NCBI GenBank assembly: GCA_022606135.1
Contig: JABYQN010000009.1
Span: 2,319,001-2,383,000 of the forward strand
Length of the DNA: 64,000 nucleotides
Direction of reading: 5' to 3'
Source of the DNA: Fomes fomentarius
Taxonomy: Eukaryota > Basidiomycota > Agaricomycetes > Polyporales > Polyporaceae
In this document: positions 35,324-46,712 of the stretch, piece by piece
Layout of the letters: the number at the start of each line of letters is the position of its first letter
How positions within the stretch are numbered: position 1 is the first letter of the stretch
Translations under genes and position numbers: made by a program
Notes under the pieces: generated by a model
What the model was told of the DNA's origin: nothing
Database searches by the model: none
The model's input: the letters and a program-made list of their open reading frames with translations, nothing else

Positions 35324-35941
35324 ATGTCACCACAGCCCCCAACTCCTTCAGAGTCACCGAGCACGTCCGCGCCAGAGTACCTCATTCGCACCGCGGACCT
35401 GCCCCTCTCCGCATTCGACCATCGCAATCACCACGTCGTGACCACCAACCACCGCTACCAAGTCTCGCTCGGGGATAGCACCGGGCTCACGAAGACGGGC
35501 GTGCACTTCTGCCGCCTCCCTGCAGGCGCGACAAGCACGACCCTTCACTGGCACGGCAACGACGACGAGTGGATGTACATCCTCGACGCGGGCGAGGGCA
35601 GTGTGCTCCTTATCTGGGAGCCTCCTGCTGTGTCTCTCCCCTCTACCACCGCGGCTGCAACTTTAGCCAGGGCGAACGTCGTTCCGAGGGAGGAGGCACT
35701 GAGGAGCGGAGACTTCTTGGGGTTCAAGGCGGGCGTCGAGCGTGCACATGCGTTGAGGGCGGGGACGAAGGAGATGGTGTATCTCCTTGGGGGGAGTAGG
35801 GTGCCGCTCGACGTCACGTACTACCCAGAGGCGGGGAAGAGGATGGTCGCTGAGCCAGCGCCGGGGGAGGTCAGCTGGACGGTGGAGGAGCAGCACGTTG
35901 TTCAAATTTCCGGGAGGACGGCGCCACGCCCGGTGGTCTGA
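35324..35941 (+). CDS. Cupin-domain protein
   Basis: A single exon gives 205 residues. Cupin motif 1 is clear: GVHFCRLPAGATSTTLHWHGNDDEW read in parts, where the two His of HWH and the Glu of DEW fit the metal-binding pattern G(X)5HXH(X)nE. It is followed by MYILDAGEGSVLLIWE. Motif 2 (GDFLGFKAGVERAHALRAG) has GDFLGFKAG and a His, consistent with the fourth ligand. Small single-domain cupins include dioxygenases, isomerases and binding proteins, so the reaction cannot be named. No signal peptide; likely cytosolic. The upstream open frame back to 34982 has no convincing coding character, so I chose the ATG at 35324. Confidence 0.85.
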   Translation: MSPQPPTPSESPSTSAPEYLIRTADLPLSAFDHRNHHVVTTNHRYQVSLGDSTGLTKTGVHFCRLPAGATSTTLHWHGNDDEWMYILDAGEGSVLLIWEPPAVSLPSTTAAATLARANVVPREEALRSGDFLGFKAGVERAHALRAGTKEMVYLLGGSRVPLDVTYYPEAGKRMVAEPAPGEVSWTVEEQHVVQISGRTAPRPVV

Positions 35942-37097
35942 GTCTGAGAGTAAGCGATCGAGTTCAAGATGTGCGGACGGTGTATGTGTATAGAGCAAGG
36001 TATCAAGCTCCGGAAAGAGGAGCATTGAGACCTCACGTTTTTGTACTCTATGTGGGGTCGTTAACCAGTTTGTTATCATCGGAGGTATATATGGATGTCT
36101 CAGGCTTCTCAAGTTTTCACCCTGCTCAGGGCTCCCCACCTTTCAATCCCTGTATCAGTAAGCCTACTGCCCTCCGTGAGTATGATGAAGCGTACCTCTC
36201 CTTCCTTGCAGCGCAAAGGAATCATAGGCTCACGACCAGTGCCAACAGTTACAGAGTCCTGAGTTCGCATTAGTCCAATGATTGAAAATATTGAAACTTT
36301 GAGCTCACTGAAGTACACGCGTCCGAGGTGGAGGGTGTGACGTCACGACACTATGCTGTCACGCTCGCTCGGCGCTCAAGTTGTCTCTCTCCGTCCACAA
36401 CCATCACAGCGAAATAAGGCGATACCCAATTTGCGATACCTTTGTGATGCAGAAGAAGTTGAGACATAAGTTGTCTTTGATATTGTCTTTGATTTTGTCT
36501 TCAAACGCGCTGCATCTTGCAACAATCCCGCAAAGTACATCGTCGGTACCAAATCAGCATGGACGTAGAACATAGTGGGTCTCAGCACACATCTGCCACA
36601 TTGGAGATGCTGAACACAGGTCTTTGTTGATATTCCAGAGGGGTAAATGTGAGCACTGGGAGAAGGGCTGCTATCTCGTGACGCGCCCCTCACCTGTGCA
36701 GCGAGATCATCTGGATCGACGGCAGCCACTACCTGTGTCCCACTGTGCGTTAGACTCGCCACACCTGCCGGAGCTGATGCGCTCTGTGGTAGCACGACTT
36801 CCTGCCTTTGAATCGCCGGTGGTTGGCAGGACTGCCAGAAGGCGGAAGTCCGGATCCATGATGGCACCGGAGCGCACGACCAATGTATGAATCAAACGTG
36901 CGTGCTCATACGCGCATGGCCGTACAACGTATACATCACTAGTGCGATGAGCGGCGCTTCCGATTCCCTGCGCGGCGTTCTCCCTCCGGGGATGCATTCA
37001 TGCAACAACTTGAAACCAGGTGGCGGTGACTAAGTCCCACTCTCGATTGGATCTTCGCAAGATGGCTATGCCTGTGTATACGGCATCGACACACACT
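35942..37097. other. Intergenic region
   Basis: About 1.15 kb with only short open frames and no motif or repeat that I recognise. The 3' end should hold the promoter of the secreted-protein gene. Confidence 0.5.
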
Positions 37098-37103
37098 TAT
37101 ATA
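37098..37103 (+). promoter_or_regulatory. TATA box of the secreted-protein gene
   Basis: TATATA lies 94 bp upstream of the ATG at 37192, with a pyrimidine-rich leader between. Confidence 0.55.
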
Positions 37104-37191
37104 CTCAACCTTCTGTCTTGGTTGCACCCCAGTCGTCGACGTCCCATCTTATCTTACAAGCCCCCACTCGTTCTTTCCTTACGCTCTTACC

Positions 37192-37923
37192 ATGAAGTTC
37201 GCTCTTGTTGCCATTACCCTCGCCGGCGCCGTCATTGCAGCCCCCGCCTCCCTCGAGGCCCGTCAGACTGGCTATTGTGCCGCCAACGCCAAGGCCCTTG
37301 CGTACGGCCTCGCCGAACACTACGTCTACGACCTGGTGCGTTACATAAGCCTTATCCCACCTCTCCGTGCACTGTGTATGCATGCTCACACGTTATGCTA
37401 TGCCCTCTTCAGGCCCATGCTTGCGTTGGCAACCAGGAGGTGACTGACAGCGCCAACCTGTGGAGCAACAAGATCTGTGTTGCCGCAGCGCTCGCGTCTA
37501 ACGTCGACAAGTACGTTGTCCCCGACACCATCGTCGGCGCTGCATCGTGCAAGAACCCCGACGCGATCAAGAACGCGCAGTCTCAGCCTAACCTCGACTA
37601 CAACGTCCGTATCCAATCCTCAGGCCTTTCCTCTGATTGCACATCTCTGACACCGCGTTTCCTCGCACTTGTAGATCTACGCCCAGATCGTCGGCGACTG
37701 TGCATGGCAGGAGGGCGGCTGCCCCGTCACGCAGCAGAACTTCATCGACTTCGTCTACAGCGCCATCTCGGACATTGGCACGAACAGCTACCCGAGCAGC
37801 GTGGACGTCCCCCTCCAGAGCTGGAACCAGGAGCTCGCCTGGACTCAGACGGGCGAGACCATTCCTTACACCAACCTCAACGACTTCCTCCACTACTACC
37901 ACGCCGCCCCCGCGAGCAATTAG
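37192..37923 (+). CDS. Small secreted Cys-containing protein, unrecognised
   Basis: Three exons (37192-37335, 37413-37604, 37675-37923), all phase 0, give 194 residues. The N-terminus MKFALVAITLAGAVIAAPAS is a textbook signal peptide, followed by LEARQ, which could be a pro-region cut after Arg by a Kex2-like protease. The mature protein has six cysteines (GYCAANAK, HACVGNQE, KICVAAAL, ASCKNPD, GDCAWQEGGC), suggesting disulfides, and aromatic residues near the C-terminus (FLHYYHAAP). I do not recognise the family. A TATA box and short leader suggest strong expression. Secretion is well supported, function unknown. Confidence 0.82.
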
Positions 37924-39132
37924 GTGCCAACGCCGGTGCCCGAGTCTATGCTCAAGCGAGCTGTGGGACCGCCACTTTGGATAAACGTTCTCGTTGTGAG
38001 GACTGTGAGGACATTACTGGCACTTATCTCACATCGTATCCACCCTCCCGCTCTTTGATCCGGCCTTACGGACTTTAATATACACGAACGTGCTCTTTGC
38101 ATGTCATGCATGGGGTATAATCAATTTTGTTGCTGTGGTGACGTTACCGTGTCTCGCCATGTGTGATCGTGCCAGCACTTGCACTCGATACACTTGACAA
38201 CGTGCCTCGACACGGCAAGTTGACACCGCTCTCGCTCGTTGTTCCGTCTACCGAATTCATCTCTTGCTGACTGAATGTGGCTCCGTCGGCGTCGCGTCGC
38301 CGAGGCGAACATCTACTCTTAATACCTGTGTTGATATCGCTGGAGCTGATCTAGGACACGGAAGCGGATGCTTCGGCTGCCAGCCACCTGTCAGGCCGTT
38401 CGCACAAGGTCCTCGAGTCTGTCCTGCACGTTGGTTTCTGTGCAGCGTCAAAGTCGAATATGAACACTTCTCTTACTGGCAGATCCAGCTGGAATGCATG
38501 GGCATGATAATGCAACGAACTTCGTCAACGGCCGAGTTGGGTACCTGGTTCCATCTGAAGGCCTCATATGACGGGGATCTCTCGCCGTGTCACTCACAAG
38601 TTTCGCGCTAACCTTGATGCATTCCGGCCTCCGTAGCCGCTGCTCGACTCGGAGTGGACGGGTGATTCCATTCCTTACTACAAGAACCTCCCCCAGGTCG
38701 TCGACTTGCTGCCTGTGAGCCGGTTCACCGTGTGCTGTGAGGACCATTCTCGTTGCTTTGGTGCTACGCACTACGCTCAGTACGCTTCCGTTCGTTATCT
38801 GGGTTATGCTCTTGGAAAGTTGACGGCATATATCGTGGAATAAAATATGGGTATGCCGTCAGCCTCAAGGAAGTCAGCCTCGTTTCTGTGATCTTACGCC
38901 CACCCAGCGAGAATGGCAATGGCAAAGGACCGAGTCTGATTTATTGACACAATTATACACCTTTCTTCAGAGAAGCCGGCAAACAAACGTACACGTACGA
39001 GACACATGACAAACGATATAGCCAAGTCCGACATTAGCAGCAAGAGGATGATACCCGGGAAGAGAAAGAAGAGCAGCAAAACTCCACAAGACACGCATCG
39101 TGCTTAGTCGCGCATATACCCCCGAGCGCACC
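37924..39132. other. Intergenic region with a possible orphan exon
   Basis: About 1.2 kb between convergent genes. Most looks empty. A stretch at about 38634-38710 reads as an open segment (DSIPYYKNLPQVVDLLP) bounded by GTAG before and GTGAGC after, like a lone exon, but no partner exons were found. Confidence 0.4.
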
Positions 39133-40824
39133 TCAGAACACGAGGTCCTCGACGTTGTCCAGGCGATCAACCTTGGAGATCCTCCACGGAGCGCCGTCGA
39201 ATCCACGCGTCATGACATATCCGGCGAGAAGCTGCACCTTTCGCAACTTGTGGCAGTGCCTGTTCCACGGAATGAGAATATCCTGCAGCTCCTCCTCGAG
39301 CGAGTCGAACGATGGGTCGAAGAGCGACGTGGGGTACGACGGCTTGAAGCCGCCGTTCGCGGGCAGCGTGTACAGCTCGAGCGTATGCAGATCCTGCATC
39401 TGCGCGAGGTAGTCGGGTGCGAGCGCAACAAGGTCGTTCTATCGTGCGTAGACCGTGAGCTATCGACGAAACCGTACCAGTGTCAGAATGAATGTGAAAC
39501 GTACGTCGTTAGGACCCATGCCGTCGTAGACAATCTTCAGCCGGCGGAGCTGCTTGAAGTTGCCCGCCACGGCAGAGACGATCTCACAATCCCACCCCTT
39601 GCACTCCATCATGAGCATCTTCAACCCAGGTCGCACCTTTGCGACGTTCGTGAGCGCGGTGATACCCTCACGCGCCGCGACACCGCATTTGAGCATGCCC
39701 AACGCCTTCAAGTCACGGACCGCGGCCATGAGCTGTGCCGTCTCAATCGGACCCGAGAAACGGTCAAGTGTGAGCGGCAAGGCCTCTGGCGCGATGTTGA
39801 CGGAAGCGGAGGCGAAGATCGGCGTAGAGATAGTCCGCAAGTTGGCCGCTTCAACACAGAAGTGGTATAGGTGTGTGTCCGGGAACTGGTGTTCGCTATG
39901 AGTTATGTGGAGTGACGGCTTCGAGTCGGCGCCAACGCAGGTGCGCTTGCGCACGACATGGAGCTCCTCCAGCGTTGTGGGGATTGCCCATCCGCGGTGC
40001 TGCGCCTCGGCTGCCCCGAAAACGCAACGAAAAACGTCCGCAGAAGAGTCGACGGTGAGCTTCTTGAGTTGTTGAGCGGTGGCCAACGCGAGGACGAGCG
40101 CAAGCGGGTCTGGGGGCAGGACGGGAATTGCCCCTACAGCGACCCAGTTGAGGGGGTTCATATTGTTCAGCTGGTTCATCTGATTGTTAAAGTGGTGAAG
40201 ATTGTGCGCTTGGTGCATGTGAATGATGTCAGGGGGATCTGCGCCCTTTCCACGGCGGACGCTGAGGAGCATGAGCTCTGTGATGGGAAGCGTCGAATGG
40301 TTGAAGGTGCGTGCCGCATTGCCGTGGAATACACACCCCTCGAGACGGAGGGAGCGGAGCTGCGGGAGGGCATGGATGAGGGTGAAGTGGTGGTCGTGGA
40401 CGTACATGTTTGTCAACGCGAGCGACGAGACGTTGATGAACGACTCGATACGGTCCCACATTGCGGTGTGCAGCGCTAGGGTCGTATTCATGCGATCAGG
40501 GTCGTCCAAAGTGCCATAGTGGGCAGCGAGCCCACGGCTACTCTGTATGGTGCTCCTAGTCGTGCCAGCCCCGAGAATAAGAGACCGGACAAAGGCTTCC
40601 ATACCGTCGTTCTCGCGCCAGACGTCGAGATTTTGAACGACATGTTTCGCGTCGATCCAGACGAGGTCGCGGTGGAGCGCGCGCGTGGTTAGCTGTTGGA
40701 ACTTGCGACAAGCTAGGCTGACACTGTGGAGGTCGCTAGAACGGGGGACACGTTCGAAGATTTCCAGCCATATTTCGGCTGGGATCTTTTCGACTGCAGA
40801 TGTAGGTGCTTCCATGGCATCCAT
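39133..40824 (-). CDS. F-box domain protein
   Basis: Two exons (39505-40824 and 39133-39438) around a 66 bp intron give 541 residues. The N-terminus carries a canonical F-box, VEKIPAEIWLEIFERVPRSS followed by DLHSVSLACRKFQQLTTRAL (residues about 11-55). The rest has loose leucine-rich segments, e.g. VSSLALTNMYV, LRSLRLEGCVF, LKKLTVDSS, LRRLKIVYDGM and a last exon LHTLELYTLP. Such proteins usually act as substrate receptors of SCF ubiquitin ligases; the target is unknown. It is not closely related to the F-box gene at 16058. The frame is open further upstream to 40893 but without an ATG there; ATGs at 40824 and 40815 are the candidates. Confidence 0.83.
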
Positions 40825-41340
40825 GGGTGGCTGGATCCGGGCTTGCTTGGATGTGTGAGCTGGGCGGCTCCTATCCTGGATAGGAATGCCCACTATGAGC
40901 GCAAGTTGACATTTGTCGAGAAAGGAGTACTGACCAAGAGATCTCGCGGCGCTCTGTTAGATTCACGGAGGACAAGTCAGGGAGAGAAGATGGAGGTAGA
41001 AGCTAGAGTTGCGCTCGCAAGCTTGTGCCACTGCCAAACGTGGAGCATCGGGCGCTAATATAGCCCGGCTCCGGTTCCGACGTTCCGAGCGAATTTATAT
41101 ACTATGACATCTCGCGCTAGTCATACTACCACCACCACTACTACTACTACTGAGTAGTACTAACTCATAGTGTCTAGCTGTTTACCGCGGGCGGACAGGT
41201 CGCCCTAGTCTTTAGGTAACTCCTTTTTTTGCCTCCGCACATTCACATGGCCTGCTAACTCCTCCTGCAAATAGGCATTGCACATGCGGTCCTTCTAGAT
41301 ATACTGCTTCTCCAGTAGCCGACACAGTTGGAAGCAGACG
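40825..41340. promoter_or_regulatory. Divergent promoter region of the F-box gene and FunK1-C
   Basis: About 0.5 kb separates the two divergent starts. It includes a CTA/CCA trinucleotide run at 41124-41152. It shows no clear similarity to the region between FunK1-A and its F-box neighbour. Confidence 0.45.
41124..41152. repeat. Trinucleotide microsatellite
   Basis: Imperfect ACC/ACT repeats, about nine units, followed directly by GAGTAGTACT, which can fold back on the ACT run. Confidence 0.7.
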
Positions 41341-44170
41341 ATGGAGGACTCTGCCAGCACCACCATCTACGTACCATTAGACGACTTTCAGAGACGCTAC
41401 CTTCCCAAGCACCCTGATTTCGACGCGTCTTCCTCGCGCATCCGAACAATATCGCAAGAATTCCGGTCGGTTTGGAAGGAAGTCCAGAAGGCCAGCTCTG
41501 GCAGGGCGAAGGACAGGGCGTTGTCTGAGGTTTGGGTACGTGAGTATATCTCTTATGCATTCTCCCATTAAACTGCTACAGACCAAGGTGGATCAGCTCC
41601 ACGGGCTGTGTCCTGGCCACCTCCTCCACCTCTCAAAGAAGAAGTACTATGACGGCGACGAGATCAGGTATAAGGTCGACGGGTCTTACATACGCAAGGA
41701 GGATCAAAATCAGTCCACGGCCAATGTTCCCAACTGGGCACTCCAGAGGCTCTCGGTCGAAATCAAGTGCAGGGAGGGCAGCGATCCATACGATGACACG
41801 GTCACAGGCACTGGTTTCACTGAATCGCGCCAGAAGGTGCGCGGTCAGGTCATGTCCTATGCCAAGCACGTGTTCGATTATCAGCACCGTACTGCCCTCT
41901 TCTTCCTCTTCGTCAACGGCAACAGGTTTCGGATGATGCGGTGGGATCGATCCGGGGTCATCATCTCTGAAGCAGAGGACTACTTGCGGGATCTAAGAAA
42001 GACCAGAGTCCTACTGGAACTGCTCTATTCTTTCTCGCAGATGTCTGAAACAGACCAGGGTTTCGACGGCACCGCCGAGCCACTTCCTGGGGACTCGTGC
42101 GGTTGGAGACGTATGGACGCTCTCGCACACGCGCATCGCTCGGACCTCGAGTCTACCGATCGTGAAGTCCCGCCAGATGACCCACAGGTCCGAGAGTTTC
42201 TTGATCTCAATTCCCATTCCAATGCTGCTTCTATGTTCGCCAAAGACCTTCTGCATACCAATCCAAATACAACTACGTCCTGCAAACATGCCAGGGGTGT
42301 CCCTGAACCAGAGCATGCCACCCCTGTTTTTACCGAGGTCCGCACCTTCTTCCGCGACTCGATCTCTACCGACTTTCCTCGGTACGTACTGAAGGTGGGA
42401 GACCGTCGCTTCCTGGTGGGGAAGCCGATCTTCTGCGCGTCGGGCATGGTTAGTCGTGGAACACGTGGCTACGTAGCTCTGGACTGGGGTACACAGCGCT
42501 TTGTCTTTCTCAAGGACGCATGGCGTCCGTGCCACGACGGACTCGTACCGGAGGGAAAGACTCTTCAGGAACTCAATGGGAAGGAAGTCCCCCGCGTGCC
42601 GACGCATGTCTGCGATGAGGACGTTCCGAATCAGGAGACAGAGACGTCGAAGTATTCTGTCACGGGCCCCTACTATCATGAACACTGCGCAGACTCTCAG
42701 GAGGAGCAGGGCTCGGAGCTCCGTCATCTCCACCACTACCGGCTCGTTGTGGAGGAGGTCTGTCTGCCATCCACGGAGTTTGAGAACACATGGCAGCTCA
42801 CAAAAATCATTTACAACTCTATACAAGGTCAGTCCCCGCTGTGCATCTCCGGTCAGGGTGTTTCACCGACGTTTGCCCGTAGCACATGGTGCCGCATACA
42901 CCCTATGCGGAATCATCCATCGAGACGTCAGTGCTGGCAATATCCTAATATTGCCACAAGTAGTGGAACGCCCAGGCAAATGTCGCATAGTGCGTTACGG
43001 AATCCTGAGCGACTGGGAGCTTTCGAAGAAAGTCGAGATCACACATGATATGCAGCCTCACCACATTGTGTGTCCCCCCTGTCAGCTGTGCTGTGCTCAT
43101 CATTGACATGCCTGCAGGGAACGTGGCCGTTCATGTCTTGCCGCTGCATCCATGATCCATATGCAATCGTTGGCGTACCAGAGGAGATAGAGTCCTTCCT
43201 CTACGTGTACTTGTACAACGCGCTCCGCTTTCTTCCGACATCGATTCCTCGGCCCATATCCTGCTTCATGACCGATTTCTTCCATGGCTACGTAGATGCA
43301 GGTTGTCCGCCGTCCAAGGAGGCATCTATGTTGTGGGGAAGGCTCACGTATAACGGTAGATGCGTTCAGCTGCATTACAGGGACGTCAATGGCCAGATCT
43401 TCACGCATCCCTGCAACACCCTTATCAAGGAGATCTTCATCCATCTGAAGGCACGCTACGACATGCTCAGACTCCTCAAGGTGCAGGCGATGAACCGGAA
43501 CCGGAACAAACCCCCCAAAGCTACGCATGAGGATCTGAAAGCACTCCAAGCACTTAAAGCCTGGCATCTGCCGTTCATGCGCATGCCTATACACAACTAT
43601 ACTACCACGGTTCCTGCAAAGATTGTTCCTGAGATCGCTTCTCCACGCACACCAGCTGCTCCTCATAACCCCGAGGTCCCTGCACAAATCGCTCCTACAG
43701 TCGACGCCCCTTCCGGTTCGAATGCACCCGCAGTCGATCCGGTGCCCGCAGAGATGCGCTCTCGGGCCGAGAAGCTCGACACTCACACTTGGGTTCTGTC
43801 CGCCTTCTGTGAGGCCTTATACGACCCAGAGGAGCTGTGGCCCAAGCAGGACAAGTCTGGGAACCAAATGACGCAATATTCCAATTCACGCAAGGAGTGC
43901 CACTCGAATTCGGGCGCGGTCGCGACTTCAGCGGCCGTCACGGGCACGAGCGCCAGTGGGAAGCGTCCTAGAGAGTCGGAAGAGTCTGAAAGTACTCCTC
44001 GAACCAAGAAAGCAAGAAAGGGGAAACAAGCGAAGGCTGCGAAGGGCCATATGAAGGGCGACGGCTCGATGGCTCAGGCGAACGAAGCGCAAGAGCCTGC
44101 AACGAAGCCTACAACGAAGCCTACGCGACGAAGCCTGCGAATCATGGGAAGGAGGGGCAAGAGCTCGTGA
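41341..44170 (+). CDS. FunK1-type protein kinase, copy C
   Basis: Four exons (41341-41535, 41582-42827, 42883-43067, 43118-44170) give 892 residues with the same intron positions and phases as copies A and B. Landmarks: VPLDDFQRRYLPKH, ALFFLFVNGNRFRMMRWDR, the catalytic loop HRDVSAGNILI, ILSDWELSK, and GVPEEIESFLYVYLYN. The middle linker (residues about 670-760) is longer than in B and the tail is Lys/Thr-rich (TKKARKGKQAKAAK) ending RIMGRRGKSS. It is intact. It lies 16 kb from the A/B tandem pair in the opposite orientation, so it moved separately from the segmental duplication. Kinase substrates are unknown. Confidence 0.88.
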
Positions 44171-44540
44171 AGAAGCCTCCGCACCGCGGCCACGGGCGAG
44201 AAGGCGATGTTACGCAGCGTACTGGTTGATGGTGATGGCGTCTTTTGCCTTCTCGTACCATGTGCCTTCGCCGATCCGACCGCGGGTGTTGTATACCTAC
44301 TAGTACCATGGGTGCGACCCCTTCTGGCAATAAATCAAGTGCTCCGTTCTCGTATGGACACGTAAAACCTGTCGCGGGTATGTGTGGCATTTTGTGAAGA
44401 GTGGCTGATGGTACAACATTGTGGTCCTACCGAGAACGTTCCTGTCTACTCGTAAGTTGTAGTACACCACGACTACTAGTGCATGAATTCGTCAGTCATG
44501 CGCATGGCTATGTACGAGGATACAGCTTAAGGGGAGACGT
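44171..44540. other. Intergenic region reaching into the inverted repeat
   Basis: The left limit of the fungalysin inverted repeat lies near 44360: sequence downstream of the left fungalysin stop (GTAGTACACC, GTGGTCCTACCGAG) recurs inverted beyond the right copy's stop. No gene is seen. Confidence 0.6.
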
Positions 44541-46464
44541 TTAGCAGCCAGAGGGGACGGTGCTGTCGTCGTTGTAGCTCGCGGCCTTCTGGCCGAGACC
44601 ACGGCTCGCGAACGCCTTCCAGAGCAAGCACTTGTTCGCGCCGCTGTAGCGGTTGACGTCCGCCTGGATCCATGCATCACGGGCGGTGACGAGCGTGGGG
44701 TTGCACGGCTGGAGCTGGAGCGCGTCGACGAACAGGTGGAAGTAGACGACATTGCCCGCGGAGCTCGACGGGTTCGTGCGCGCGTCGGCGGCAAAGCCGT
44801 ACTCGCCGACGAGGGCGGCGTACACGTTGTGGAGGATGTTGGCCCAGACCTCGCCGATGTCGTGCACCTCGTTCAGCGTCTTGAGCGTCGAGTACCGCTG
44901 CGGGTTCGTCGTCGCCGAGGTGGAGTAGGGGTACGAGCGGATGCCGGCGGCGTCGTCGATGACCCATTGGCCCATAACGAAGTCCTCGGTGTCCTCGGTG
45001 GTCTGGTGGAGCCAGTTGGCAAAGGCATCGGACCAGCCCTCACCCATACCACCAGCCTCGGTCGTCTGCAGGCAACGGCCAGTGCCGCCGCCAGTGAGTC
45101 GGTTGGTGAGACCGTGAGTGTACTCGTGCGCGACGATGTCGTTCTCGAGCGAGCCGTCACGGAGGGGGCTGGTCAGGTCCCAGAGGAACATGCGCATCGC
45201 TCCGCTCTGGCCGTCGGGGGGCGTCGAGAAGTCTGCGTTGTCGCGGCCGGCGGAAGACTGGACGGAGATGGTGACGCGGTCGTTGCCCGAACCGCCCTTG
45301 CCGAAGTTGTTGTTCTGGAAGTTGTACGCAGCCTCCGTGAAGCCGTAGCGGTACTGGATGTCGTGGATCGAGTTTCCGAGGTAGAACGCGTTGACACGGC
45401 CGGCGTTGACATTGGCCGTCGTCGCAGGGGCGGTGGTTAGGTCAACGGGGTAGTTGAAAACGAGACCGGAACCGGACTGGGAGGTCACGGAGCTTGTGGA
45501 GCTCTTGAACGCGATAATGTTGTTGCCGGCGGTGGTCGTGGTCGACGTCGTACCGTCGCTGTGCCAGCCCTGCGGAGACGCAGTGGTATCCTGGGGATCG
45601 GTGAGGGTCTGGAAGCCCTCAGTGGGGATCTCCTTCCAGATAGGGAGCACGCGGTACTACCAGGTGCAGCAGCGTCAGTAAGTGATGTTGGTCACGCCCA
45701 TGTACATCACTACTCACCGAAGCCTTGGACACGAAGTCGGTCACCGAGACAATGTCGCCAGTGTGCGCGTCGACAAATGCCTCGTACCACGTGCCCGCCT
45801 CCTCGTTGCGCACCTGGAACGAGTGCGTGAGGACGAGCGAGTCGTCATCCTTGGCAAAGTACTCCAGCTGCGGCTCGGGGAAGTTCTCAGCATCGTACTT
45901 GCCGTTGAGCTTGCTCTCCGCGGTCGCGATGGCTTCATCGGACGAGATGGACGGCTCGGCGCCGGCAGTCTTCGTGGACTTGACGAACGAAGAGCCGAAG
46001 GCGGAGACCTTGTTGTTCTTGTTGAAGGCGACGTTCGCGACCGCGTTAGCGACTGGGACGCCGTTCACCCGCTGCTTGAAGTAGACGATGTTCGTCGCCT
46101 CGTTGGCCGTCTTCGAGCGGAGGTGAACTTCCTCAGCGTCCACACCGACGCGCGATTGCACGAAGGCGGTCGCCGAGTCCTCGAGGGAGGCGTCGGCACG
46201 CTTAGACAGAGGGTGGTCGATACCCTCCCCGAAGGTCTGCATAACACCAATATCATTAGCACATGCACGGCAGAAAGGCAAGACAAAGGTTTGTACCTCG
46301 TAGGAGGAGCTCGGGTGGTAGGCCTCGAGCTTGAAGTCCGCGCTGATCTCACGCGTGCGGTGGGTCGCGTACTTGGAGGTGAGGGGGTACGGGACCGCAT
46401 TCGCAGTGCTGGCGCAGAGCACCGCAAGGAAGACGGAGGCAAAGACCTTCTTGAAAGCGAACAT
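44541..46464 (-). CDS. Secreted fungalysin metalloprotease (M36), intact copy
   Basis: Fungalysins are secreted zinc endopeptidases of saprotrophic fungi. Three exons (46297-46464, 45718-46236, 44541-45656), all phase 0, give 600 residues, the usual precursor length. MFAFKKVFASVFLAVLCA with TANA is the signal peptide. The propeptide (fungalysin/thermolysin type) spans about 60-230. The catalytic domain holds HEYTHG (two zinc His and catalytic Glu) and GGMGEGWSDAF (third zinc ligand Glu and conserved GWSD), with NNFGKGGSGNDRV upstream. A TATAAAAG box precedes the ATG. It is head to head with its broken twin across a 3 kb spacer. Likely roles are extracellular protein nutrition or attack on host or competitor proteins. 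Confidence 0.95.
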
Positions 46465-46615
46465 GATTCAAGGTAGGGGATGTGTGTGTCCGTGTAACGG
46501 TGCGAGGGTGCGTGAGGTGCGTGAGCGAGGGGAGGAGACGGAGACCTTTGAAAGTCTGTCTGGAGCGAATACGGTGAACGAAGTCGCCTGGGGATCCTCG
46601 TCGGGTGCAAGGTAT

Positions 46616-46623
46616 CTTTTATA
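46616..46623 (-). promoter_or_regulatory. TATA box of the intact fungalysin gene
   Basis: TATAAAAG on the minus strand lies about 152 bp upstream of the ATG and is preserved (as TATAAATG) in the twin promoter at 49899. Confidence 0.65.
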
Positions 46624-46712
46624 CCCTGGCCTCCCCCATCCTCGAGAAGCACCTCATGATTGCGCTTCTGCGAGATCCGCAGGTGGGGACGCTCCGATAC
46701 CTGAGACCGCGT

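Larger units (their letters stand above)
44360..46712. repeat. Inverted repeat, left arm
   Basis: This arm pairs with about 49808-52135. Similarity covers the fungalysin coding exons, both introns, about 200 bp after the stop and about 250 bp before the ATG including the TATA box. The limits were set by eye where alignment fades. Confidence 0.85.

Noticed and set aside
44736..45440. Long open frame antisense to the fungalysin catalytic exon (and its mirror at 50188-51150)
   Set aside because: It is a shadow of GC-rich codons of the real gene, exists in both repeat arms for the same reason, and has no motifs.
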